A stretch of DNA of 64,000 nucleotides from JAJYTL01 sp046705265 (GTDB lineage: Bacteria > Pseudomonadota > Alphaproteobacteria > Ferrovibrionales > Ferrovibrionaceae), in assembly GCA_046705265.1 (NCBI GenBank), contig JBJKQL010000008.1, positions 1-64,000 of the forward strand, in the 5' to 3' direction. How positions within the stretch are numbered: the stretch's first letter is position 1; each line of letters begins with the position of its first letter. This document shows positions 50,195-57,943 of this stretch, piece by piece. Position numbers and translations under genes: made by a program. A model generated the notes under the pieces. The model had not been told where the DNA came from and searched no databases. It worked only from the letters and a program-made list of their open reading frames with translations.

Positions 50195-51370
50195 ATGACT
50201 TTGCCTTTTATCCTCCTCGCGGCTGTGGTCGTCGCCAGCCTTGGCCTCGGCATTTTCCTGTTTCGACGGCTGCGCACGGGCGGCGGCGCCACTGAGTTTC
50301 AAGCCGTTGCCGAGAAGGTCGAGGCCCTGGCCGCGACCCAGAACCAGCTCGCCGGACGGCTTGCCGCACTTGGGGAAGGTGCCGCGGCGGCCCAGGCCGA
50401 GCTCACGCGCACGTTGGCCGAGCGGCTCGATGCCGTGACCAAGGGGGTCGGCGAGAGCCTGGACAAGACTACCGAGAAGACTGGTAAGGCCTTGGGTGAT
50501 CTCGAAACCCGTCTTGCCCGTATCGACGAGGCACAGAAGCGCCTGAGTGAGCTTTCCGGCCAGGTCATTCGGCTCCAAGACATCCTCGACAACAAGCAGC
50601 GTCGCGGCGCCTTCGGCGAGCAGATACTCGACCAGCTGGTGGCCGACGCGCTCCCTAAGGGAATTTACGAGTTCCAGGTTGCCCTTTCGCCGGGAACGCG
50701 CGTCGATTGCTTGGTTAAGCTGCCACATCCGCCGGGGCCGGTCGCGATCGACGCCAAGTTTCCGCTTGAGAGCTATCGCGCCTTCGTCGCCGCGACCGAG
50801 GACGCCGCGCGCACCACCGCCGGCCGCAAGCTCTCGGCCGACATGCACAAGCACGTTTCCGATATCGCCGAGAAGTATATCGTCCCGGGCGAGACGGCCG
50901 ATATCGCGCTCCTGTTTCTGCCATCGGAAGCGATCTACGCCGATCTGCATCGGGATTTTGCCAACGTGATCGAAAACGCCCGGCGTCGCCGGGTGTATAT
51001 CGTCTCGCCAAATACCTTGATGGCAATGCTGACGACGATCGGTGCCATTTTGAAGGATGCCCGTGTTCGCGAACAGGCCGGCATCATTCAGACTGAGGTC
51101 GGGCGGCTCAAGGACGACGTGGTCCGGCTGTTGGAGCGGGTCCAAAACCTGAAACGGCATTTCGCGCAAGTGGAAAAGGACCTGAAGGAGGTCGAGGTCT
51201 CGGCCGGCAAGATTGGTCGCAAAGCGGACCACATTGGCGCGCTTCCCTTGGAAGACGAAGGGGTGAGCGAATCCAAGACCTTGAATGAAGCGATCGAAAG
51301 CACACCTGTGCTCGCCCGGCGCCCTGCTGGACCCGCGTTGCCGTTTTCTGCGCCGGGCGAGCCGCGCTAG
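50195..51370 (+). CDS. rmuC: DNA recombination protein RmuC
   Basis: The 391-residue protein has an N-terminal membrane helix (residues 2-20), a coiled-coil stretch (about 35-120) and the RmuC nuclease-like domain with RRGAFGEQILDQLV, VDCLVKLP and AIDAKFPLESY. It limits inversions at short repeats in enterobacteria. GGGAG precedes the ATG. It is divergent from def. Confidence 0.92.
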   Translation: MTLPFILLAAVVVASLGLGIFLFRRLRTGGGATEFQAVAEKVEALAATQNQLAGRLAALGEGAAAAQAELTRTLAERLDAVTKGVGESLDKTTEKTGKALGDLETRLARIDEAQKRLSELSGQVIRLQDILDNKQRRGAFGEQILDQLVADALPKGIYEFQVALSPGTRVDCLVKLPHPPGPVAIDAKFPLESYRAFVAATEDAARTTAGRKLSADMHKHVSDIAEKYIVPGETADIALLFLPSEAIYADLHRDFANVIENARRRRVYIVSPNTLMAMLTTIGAILKDARVREQAGIIQTEVGRLKDDVVRLLERVQNLKRHFAQVEKDLKEVEVSAGKIGRKADHIGALPLEDEGVSESKTLNEAIESTPVLARRPAGPALPFSAPGEPR

Positions 51371-51442
51371 CGGGAAGATCACGCCGGTCGGCCCGTCCAA
51401 TCACCGCTAGGCGCGGTCCGTATTTTTTCCTATGCTGCCGTG

Positions 51443-51640
51443 ATGTCCATAACCTTTCTCGTCGTCATCGGCCTTTTGCTCCTTTCGGTGGCGGGAGTCC
51501 TGGTGGCTGGAGTGGTTTCCATGGCGGTTGGCGGGGACTTCAATCGCAAGCATGGCAATCAGCTCATGCGCTGGCGGGTGATCCTGCAAGCGACCACGAT
51601 CTTCCTTTTGTTTGTTGCCTATCTGATGTACGGGCACTGA
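51443..51640 (+). CDS. HIG1-domain twin-transmembrane protein
   Basis: This 65-residue protein has two membrane helices joined by a short loop, NRKHGNQLMRWRVILQ, the HIG_1_N hallmark. The eukaryotic relatives associate with respiratory complexes III and IV. In bacteria the role is poorly known. I chose ATG 51443 over the adjacent GTG. The cobalamin adenosyltransferase gene follows after 7 nt. Confidence 0.85.
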   Translation: MSITFLVVIGLLLLSVAGVLVAGVVSMAVGGDFNRKHGNQLMRWRVILQATTIFLLFVAYLMYGH

Positions 51641-51647
51641 GGCGGCG

Positions 51648-52226
51648 GTGGTCCGGCTCACCAAGATCTACACCCGCGGCGGCGACGGCGGAGAGACCTC
51701 GCTTTCCGACGGCAGCCGGGTCGCCAAATCCGATCTTCGCATCGCCGCCTATGGCACGGTGGACGAAACCAATGCCACGGTCGGCATGGCCCGGCTTCAC
51801 GTCACTGGAGAGGCCGATCAGATGCTGGCCCGCATCCAGAACGATCTCTTCGATCTTGGCGCCGACCTTTCGATGCCTCTCGATGCGCGGCGAAAAGCCG
51901 CACCGCTTCGCATTGTCGCGGCCCAGGTCGAGCGGCTCGAGGCCGAGATCGATCACATGAATGCCGCGCTCGTGCCGCTTGATTCCTTTGTCCTGCCGGG
52001 GGGTACGCCGGCCGCCGCAACATTGCATCTCGCACGTACCGTCGCTAGGCGGGCCGAACGCCTTCTCGTGCAGCTCACGGCCAGTACCGCGATCAATCCG
52101 GCGGCGCTTCTTTATCTCAACCGGCTTTCCGATCATTTTTTCGTCATGGCGCGCTGGCTGAACGACCGGGGGGCGCGCGATGTTCTCTGGATTCCCGGCG
52201 CCAATCGTGAGCCGAACGGCGGTTAA
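51648..52226 (+). CDS. Cob(I)alamin adenosyltransferase, PduO type
   Basis: The 192-residue trimeric enzyme transfers adenosine from ATP to cob(I)alamin or corrinoids. The ATP loop is IYTRGGDGGETSL near the start, and ARTVARRAERLLVQL with NRLSDHFFVMARW lies near the end. The start is GTG at 51648. Adenosylcobalamin use elsewhere in the cell is implied, but no dependent enzyme is in the window. Confidence 0.92.
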   Translation: MVRLTKIYTRGGDGGETSLSDGSRVAKSDLRIAAYGTVDETNATVGMARLHVTGEADQMLARIQNDLFDLGADLSMPLDARRKAAPLRIVAAQVERLEAEIDHMNAALVPLDSFVLPGGTPAAATLHLARTVARRAERLLVQLTASTAINPAALLYLNRLSDHFFVMARWLNDRGARDVLWIPGANREPNGG

Positions 52227-52268
52227 CGAAGGGCCGCTGGAACAAACCAGGAAAATCTTCGCTTGTGT

Positions 52269-52323
52269 CGAATCATGCGATTGATTTCGATTCGTTGACG
52301 ACGTGCGGCACTGATCTTATGGT
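52269..52323 (+). promoter_or_regulatory. Promoter of etfB-etfA with adjacent inverted repeat
   Basis: TTGACG (52295-52300) and TATGGT (52318-52323) are spaced by 17 nt. CGAATC (52269-52274) and GATTCG (52289-52294) form an inverted repeat ending exactly at the -35 box, a position suited to an activator or repressor. The predicted leader is about 65 nt. Confidence 0.55.
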
Positions 52324-52395
52324 GCGTCGCAGCACTAGGGGAATGACAACGGTATCAGACGTGAATTTGCCGCGATTGCGGAGGAGGTTGTTGCC

Positions 52396-53145
52396 GTGAA
52401 GGTCATGGTCGCCGTCAAGCGCGTCGTCGACTACAACGTTAAGATTCGGGTGAAGCCGGACAAGACCGGCGTCGACCTGGCCAACGTTAAGATGTCGATG
52501 AATCCGTTCGACGAAATTGGCGTCGAGGAAGCCATCCGGCTGAAGGAGACGGGCGTCGTGTCCGAGATCGTCGCCGTTTCGATCGGGCCGGCGGCGGCGC
52601 AGGAGACCCTCCGCACCGCACTCGCCATGGGCGCCGACCGTGGCATCCTGGTGAAGACCGATGCCGAGGTCCAGCCGCTCGGCGTCGCGAAGATCTTGGC
52701 CGCGCTCGTCAAGGCCGAGGCGCCCGAGCTTATTGTTCTCGGCAAGCAGGCGATTGACGACGATTCCAATCAGACCGGGCAGATGGTGGCCGCGCTTCTC
52801 CGGTGGCCGCAAGGTACTTTCGCCTCGAAAGTCGCGATTGCCGATGGCACCGCGACTGTCACGCGTGAGGTCGACGGCGGCCTGATGACCATCGCCTTGA
52901 AGCTGCCGGCGGTGATCACCACCGATCTCCGGCTCAATCAGCCACGCTATGCCTCGCTGCCGAACATCATGAAGGCGCGCAAGAAGCCGATCGAGGAAAA
53001 AACGCCGGAAGATCTCGGCGTCGATATCACGCCGCGTCTTAAGGTGCTGAAGGTCGAGGAACCGCCGAAACGTCAAGGCGGTCGTAAGCTTAAGACCGTG
53101 GCCGAGCTCGTCAACGCGCTGCGGAACGAGGCGGGAGTGATCTGA
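52396..53145 (+). CDS. etfB: Electron transfer flavoprotein, beta subunit
   Basis: The 249-residue subunit binds AMP and, with EtfA, carries electrons from acyl-CoA dehydrogenases to ETF-quinone oxidoreductase. MKVMVAVKRVVDYNVKIRV, MNPFDEIGVEEAIRLKE and LGKQAIDDDSNQTGQM are family motifs. The start is GTG at 52396 after GGAGGAGG. Confidence 0.96.
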   Translation: MKVMVAVKRVVDYNVKIRVKPDKTGVDLANVKMSMNPFDEIGVEEAIRLKETGVVSEIVAVSIGPAAAQETLRTALAMGADRGILVKTDAEVQPLGVAKILAALVKAEAPELIVLGKQAIDDDSNQTGQMVAALLRWPQGTFASKVAIADGTATVTREVDGGLMTIALKLPAVITTDLRLNQPRYASLPNIMKARKKPIEEKTPEDLGVDITPRLKVLKVEEPPKRQGGRKLKTVAELVNALRNEAGVI

Positions 53146-54086
53146 TGGTGTCGCTGGTCGTTGCTGAACACGAGAATGGCACGCTTAAGAGTGCGACGTT
53201 GAACACTGTCACCGCGGCGGCGGCGATCGATCCGGAAGTGCATGTGCTGGTGGCGGGCGCGGCCTGTGCCGCCGCCGCCGATGCCGCGGCCAAAGTCGCC
53301 GGCGTAGGGAAGGTGTTGCTCGCCGAGGATGACGCCTATGGCAACCAGTTGGCGGAGAACCTGGCGCCCCTGATTGCCGATCTCGTCCAGACGAAAGGCT
53401 ACGGCGCCGTGCTTGCGGTTTCGGGCGCGAATGGTAAGAACGTGATGCCGCGGGTGGCGGCCTTGCTCGATGTCGCCCAGATCAGCGACGTGGTGAAGAT
53501 CGAAACGCCGGACACCTTTGTCCGCCCGATTTATGCGGGTAATGCCATGGCAACCGTGCAATCCGTCGACAAGATCAAGGTGGCGACCGTGCGCGCGACC
53601 GGCTTCGCCGCTGCGAAGGCAGAAGGGGGCTCGGCGGAAACCGAACGTGTCTCAGCGGTTGAGATTTCCGATCGCTCGTCTTTTGTCGGCCAGGAATTGT
53701 CCAAATCCGATCGGCCCGAATTGACCGCGGCTCGCGTCGTTGTTTCCGGCGGTCGCGGCCTGCAGTCGGGCGAGAACTTCAAGATGCTGGAGCGTTTAGC
53801 CGACAAGCTTGGCGCCGCGGTCGGCGCGAGCCGTGCCGCGGTAGACGCCGGTTTCGTGCCGAACGATTATCAAGTCGGCCAGACCGGCAAGATCGTCGCG
53901 CCCGATCTCTACATCGCCATAGGCATTTCGGGCGCCATCCAGCATCTCGCGGGGATGAAGGATTCCAAGGTGATCGTCGCCATCAACAAGGACGAAGAGG
54001 CACCGATCTTCCAGATCGCCGATTACGGTCTGGTGGGGGACCTGTTTACGCTCGTTCCCGAGCTTGAAGCGGAACTGTCGAAGTAA
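53145..54086 (+). CDS. etfA: Electron transfer flavoprotein, alpha subunit
   Basis: The 313-residue FAD-binding subunit shows VVSGGRGLQSGENF, VGQTGKIVAPDLYIAIGISG and INKDEEAPIFQIADYGLVGD, the standard FAD-domain segments. The ATG overlaps the etfB stop by 1 nt. Confidence 0.96.
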   Translation: MVSLVVAEHENGTLKSATLNTVTAAAAIDPEVHVLVAGAACAAAADAAAKVAGVGKVLLAEDDAYGNQLAENLAPLIADLVQTKGYGAVLAVSGANGKNVMPRVAALLDVAQISDVVKIETPDTFVRPIYAGNAMATVQSVDKIKVATVRATGFAAAKAEGGSAETERVSAVEISDRSSFVGQELSKSDRPELTAARVVVSGGRGLQSGENFKMLERLADKLGAAVGASRAAVDAGFVPNDYQVGQTGKIVAPDLYIAIGISGAIQHLAGMKDSKVIVAINKDEEAPIFQIADYGLVGDLFTLVPELEAELSK

Positions 54087-54119
54087 GGCCAGGGGAATCG
54101 AACGGGGGGCTGATCGCAA

Positions 54120-54992
54120 ATGATTCAGAAAATCGGCGTGATCGGCGCCGGCCAGATGGGAAACGGAATCGCGCATGTATGCGCGTTGGCTGGCTATAGC
54201 GTTGTGCTGCAGGACGTCAATCGGGAGCAAATCGACAAGGCGCTCCAAACGATCTCCCACAACATGGACCGCCAGATCGGCCGTCATGCCATCGAGGCGG
54301 CGCAGAAGACCGCGGCGCTCGCGCGCATCCACGTGACCGAACGGATCGAGGACTTCGCCGATGTCGATCTCGTGATCGAGGCGGTGACCGAGGACGAAGC
54401 CGTGAAGCGCAAGATTTACGTCGCGCTTTGTCCGCTTCTCAAGCCGGAAACGCTGATCGCGACTTCGAGTTCATCGATTTCGGTCACCCGTTTGGGTTCC
54501 GCCACGGACCGGCCGGAAAAATTCATGGGCATGCACTTCATGAACCCGGCGCCGGTCATGCAGCTCGTCGAGTTGATCCGTGGCATCGCCACCGACGAGG
54601 CGACTTTCCGCGAAATCCGCGAACTCACCGTCAAGCTCGGCAAGACTCCCGCCAACGCCGAGGACTTTCCCGCCTTCATCGTCAACCGCATCCTGCTTCC
54701 GATGATCAACGAGGCGGTCTACACGCTTTACGAGGGCGTCGGTTCGGTGGAAGCGATCGACGTCGCCATGCGGCTCGGCGCCAATCATCCCATGGGGCCG
54801 CTGCAGCTCGCCGACTTCATTGGTCTCGATACCTGCCTCAACTTGATGCAGGCCCTTTATGAAGGTCTCGCCGACAGCAAGTATCGGCCCTGCCCGCTCT
54901 TGGTGAAATACGTCGAGGCTGGCTGGCTTGGCCGCAAGAGCCAACGCGGTTTCTACGATTACCGAAGCGAAGTTCCCGTTCCAACGCGCTGA
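54120..54992 (+). CDS. 3-hydroxybutyryl-CoA dehydrogenase family protein
   Basis: This 290-residue NAD-dependent enzyme oxidises or reduces 3-hydroxyacyl-CoA. IGVIGAGQMGNGIAHVCA is the Rossmann loop, GMHFMNPAPVMQLVELI includes the catalytic His, and FIVNRILLPMINEA starts the C-terminal domain. It follows etfA by 33 nt, tying beta-oxidation or PHB metabolism to ETF. A terminator follows. Confidence 0.93.
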   Translation: MIQKIGVIGAGQMGNGIAHVCALAGYSVVLQDVNREQIDKALQTISHNMDRQIGRHAIEAAQKTAALARIHVTERIEDFADVDLVIEAVTEDEAVKRKIYVALCPLLKPETLIATSSSSISVTRLGSATDRPEKFMGMHFMNPAPVMQLVELIRGIATDEATFREIRELTVKLGKTPANAEDFPAFIVNRILLPMINEAVYTLYEGVGSVEAIDVAMRLGANHPMGPLQLADFIGLDTCLNLMQALYEGLADSKYRPCPLLVKYVEAGWLGRKSQRGFYDYRSEVPVPTR

Positions 54993-55089
54993 CCCCTCCG
55001 ATGCGGTGATCGCCGATGCCTTTGGCAGGGTCTTCCGCCGCAGGCGATTCTGGTTTGTCCCGTCAAGACGGAGTAAAAGATGAGCGGCG

Positions 55090-55122
55090 CCGGGCCCGGA
55101 AGATAGGGCTCGGTCTTTGTTT
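55090..55122 (+). terminator. Intrinsic terminator after the ETF operon
   Basis: CCGGGCCC (55090-55097) pairs with GGGCTCGG (55106-55113) with one G-U pair and an 8-nt loop, followed by TCTTTGTTT. It ends 20 nt before the argH ATG. Confidence 0.75.
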
Positions 55123-55142
55123 GGGGTTTTTCGGAATCCGCG

Positions 55143-56663
55143 ATGGTTAAAACCAAGAAATCAGCCGCGCTTGGCCGTCCTGGCCGGGTGAAACCGCCGG
55201 CCCGTTCAGCGGCGAAGTCCGGGGCGAACGGGAAATCCGCGGCCAAACCTGAAGCCAATCCGCTGTGGGGGGGGCGGTTTCAAGCTGGGCCTTCGGCGAT
55301 CATGCAGGAGATCAATACCTCGATCGCCGTCGATCGGAGGCTCTACCAGCAGGACATCGCCGCCTCCAAGGCACATTGCGCGATGCTGGCTGCCACCGGA
55401 ATACTGAGCGCCGCCGATGGCAAGCGCATCGTCCGGGGCCTCGATCGGATCGCGGCCGAGATCGAGGCCGGCGATTTCGCCGTCGACCCGGCGCTCGAAG
55501 ATATCCATATGCATATCGAGACCCGGCTCGGCGTCTTGATCGGGCCCGCGGCAAAGCGACTGCATACCGCGCGTTCCCGGAACGACCAGGTGGCAACGGA
55601 TTTCCGCCTCTGGGTGAGGGCGGCGCTGGACCGGCTGGACGCTGGTCTTGTCGCGCTCATGCGCGCCCTTCTCGATCAGGCGGAACGGCACGTCGCGACA
55701 GTGATGCCAGGCTTCACCCATTTGCAACCGGCGCAGCCGGTGACGTTTGGGCACCATCTCATGGCCTATTTCGAGATGTTCAGCCGCGACCGCTCGCGGG
55801 CGGCGGATTGCCGGCGCCGGTTGAACGAATCGCCCTTGGGCGCCGCGGCGCTGGCCGGAACGTCGTTTCCCATCGATCGTGAGATGACCGCCCGTGCGCT
55901 TGGCTTCGCACGGCCAATGGCGAATTCGATCGATGCCGTCTCGGATCGCGATTTCGCGCTCGAATATCTTTCGCTGGCGACGATCGCCGCGGTGCATCTC
56001 TCGCGTCTTGCCGAGGAGTTGGTCATCTGGTCGTCGCCTGCCTACGGATTTGTGTGGCTCTCGGACGGGTTCACCACCGGCTCCTCGATCATGCCGCAGA
56101 AGCGGAATCCCGACGCGGCCGAGCTTGTGCGGGCCAAATCCGGTGCCATCGCCGGAGCCTTGCAGACGCTCATCATGGTGATGAAAGGCCTGCCGCTTGC
56201 CTATGGCAAGGACATGCAGGAAGACAAGGCGCCGACCTTTCGCGCCGCTGATGACCTCGATCTCTCGCTGGCCGCCATGGCCGGCATGGTTGCCGATCTT
56301 ACGGCGGATGCCGGGGCGATGCGGGCGGCAACCGCATGCGGCCATATCACTGCCACGGATCTCGCCGATTGGCTGGTCAAGAGCCGCGGATTTTCCTTTC
56401 GTGACGCCCACCATGCGGTTGGCAGGTTGGTGCAGGCAGCGGAGAAGCGGGGCGTCGATCTTGCGGCGCTGTCCGAAACCGAGATCGAAGCCGTGATCCC
56501 AGGCGTTGGCCGCGCGGCGCGGCAGGTGCTTAACATCGAGCGCGCGCTCAACAGCCGCAAGAGCTTCGGCGGCACGGCGCCCTCGATGGTGCGTCGGGCC
56601 ATTGCCCGTGCGCGTAAGGCGCTCGGTGCCCCAATCATGGCGCGAAGCCGGCAAGGCCGCTGA
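55143..56663 (+). CDS. argH: Argininosuccinate lyase
   Basis: The last enzyme of arginine synthesis splits argininosuccinate into arginine and fumarate. TSIAVDRRLYQQDI, HTARSRNDQVATDFRLW and GSSIMPQKRNPDAAEL are diagnostic. At 506 residues it is longer than usual (about 460) because of an N-terminal Lys/Ala-rich stretch of 40 residues before NPLWGGRF. No internal ATG exists at the conserved start. Confidence 0.95.
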   Translation: MVKTKKSAALGRPGRVKPPARSAAKSGANGKSAAKPEANPLWGGRFQAGPSAIMQEINTSIAVDRRLYQQDIAASKAHCAMLAATGILSAADGKRIVRGLDRIAAEIEAGDFAVDPALEDIHMHIETRLGVLIGPAAKRLHTARSRNDQVATDFRLWVRAALDRLDAGLVALMRALLDQAERHVATVMPGFTHLQPAQPVTFGHHLMAYFEMFSRDRSRAADCRRRLNESPLGAAALAGTSFPIDREMTARALGFARPMANSIDAVSDRDFALEYLSLATIAAVHLSRLAEELVIWSSPAYGFVWLSDGFTTGSSIMPQKRNPDAAELVRAKSGAIAGALQTLIMVMKGLPLAYGKDMQEDKAPTFRAADDLDLSLAAMAGMVADLTADAGAMRAATACGHITATDLADWLVKSRGFSFRDAHHAVGRLVQAAEKRGVDLAALSETEIEAVIPGVGRAARQVLNIERALNSRKSFGGTAPSMVRRAIARARKALGAPIMARSRQGR

Positions 56664-56665
56664 AC

Positions 56666-57943
56666 ATGGCCAGCCCTTTTCGCTATCGCTCAGGCGGGCT
56701 TCATGTGGAAGACGTGCCGGTTGGGCGCATCGCCGCCGAGGTCGGAACGCCGGTCTATTGCTACTCAGCGGCGGCCCTGCGCGAGCAATGGCGGCATTTC
56801 AGTGAAGCCTTCGCCGCCATGCCGGTCACGATCTGTTATTCACTGAAGGCGAATTCGAATCTTGCGGTGATAAAGATCTTTGCCGCTCTCGGCGCCGGCG
56901 CCGACGTGGTCTCGGAGGGCGAGCTTCGGCGCGCGCTCAAAGTCGGCATACCGCCATCCCGCATTGTATTTTCTGGCGTCGGTAAAACCCGTGCCGAGAT
57001 GCGCCATGCGCTGGAGGTCGGAATTCTGCAGTTCAATGTTGAATCCGAGCCCGAGCTCGAGGCCTTGAACGCCGAGGCAGCGGCGCTCGGCGTCACCGCA
57101 CCGGTCGCGCTTCGCATCAATCCCGGGATCGATGCCAAGACCCACGACAAGATCGCGACCGGCAAGGCAGAGGCGAAATTTGGCATCCCCTGGGAGCGGG
57201 CCGAAACGGCCTATGCGCAGGCTGCGGCATTGCCTCATATTCGCCCGGTCGGGCTCGACATCCATATCGGCTCGCAGCTTATCGATCTCTCGCCCTTCGC
57301 GGCTGCCTTCGAGCGAATCGCCGCGCTGACGCGAAAGCTCCGCGCTGGCGGCTACGCTGTGCCGCGGCTCGATCTTGGCGGCGGCCTCGGCATTTCCTAT
57401 CGCGATGAGACGGCGCCCAGCCTCAGGGCCTATGCCGAGATCGTGCAGCAGGCGACACACGATCTTGACTGCGACATTCTGCTCGAGCCGGGTCGGGCGC
57501 TCGTTGGCGCCGCCGGCATCCTGGTAAGCGAGGTTTTGTATGTCAAAGTTGGGACGGCGAAGACGTTTGTCATCGTCGACGCGGCGATGAACGACTTGAT
57601 TCGGCCAAGTTTTTACGACGCTTATCACGGAGTTATGCCGGTGTCCGAAGTCATCGGCACGCCGCCCCTGGCGAGGGTCGATTTTGTCGGTCCTGTATGC
57701 GAAACTGGAGATGTCTTGGCGAGCGAGCGTTCGACGCCGCCGCTTGCGGCCGGGGACTTGGTCGCCTTTCTTTCGGCGGGCGCTTATGGAGCGGTAATGG
57801 CCTCGACCTACAACACGCGACCTCTGGTGCCGGAAGTTCTGATCGACGGCGGGCGCTTTGCTGTGATCCGCAGGCGGCCGAGCTATGACGAACTTCTCGC
57901 CACCGAATCGCTGCCCGACTGGCTGGGCGACCCCGGAGGCTGA
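56666..57943 (+). CDS. lysA: Diaminopimelate decarboxylase
   Basis: This 425-residue PLP enzyme converts meso-diaminopimelate to lysine. The PLP Lys is in CYSLKANSNLAVIK, the glycine loop is LDLGGGLGISY, and VCETGDVLA with the PLP-binding Tyr in FLSAGAYGAVMAS follow. It starts 2 nt after argH and overlaps the next gene by 1 nt. The small lipoprotein gene often seen between argH and lysA is absent. Confidence 0.96.
   Translation: MASPFRYRSGGLHVEDVPVGRIAAEVGTPVYCYSAAALREQWRHFSEAFAAMPVTICYSLKANSNLAVIKIFAALGAGADVVSEGELRRALKVGIPPSRIVFSGVGKTRAEMRHALEVGILQFNVESEPELEALNAEAAALGVTAPVALRINPGIDAKTHDKIATGKAEAKFGIPWERAETAYAQAAALPHIRPVGLDIHIGSQLIDLSPFAAAFERIAALTRKLRAGGYAVPRLDLGGGLGISYRDETAPSLRAYAEIVQQATHDLDCDILLEPGRALVGAAGILVSEVLYVKVGTAKTFVIVDAAMNDLIRPSFYDAYHGVMPVSEVIGTPPLARVDFVGPVCETGDVLASERSTPPLAAGDLVAFLSAGAYGAVMASTYNTRPLVPEVLIDGGRFAVIRRRPSYDELLATESLPDWLGDPGG

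Noticed and set aside
50075..51400. A 441-codon minus-strand frame opposite rmuC
   Set aside because: RmuC is well supported and the opposite frame has no motif or start signals.
55206..56654. A 482-codon minus-strand open frame opposite argH
   Set aside because: It mirrors the full length of argH and has no recognisable domain.
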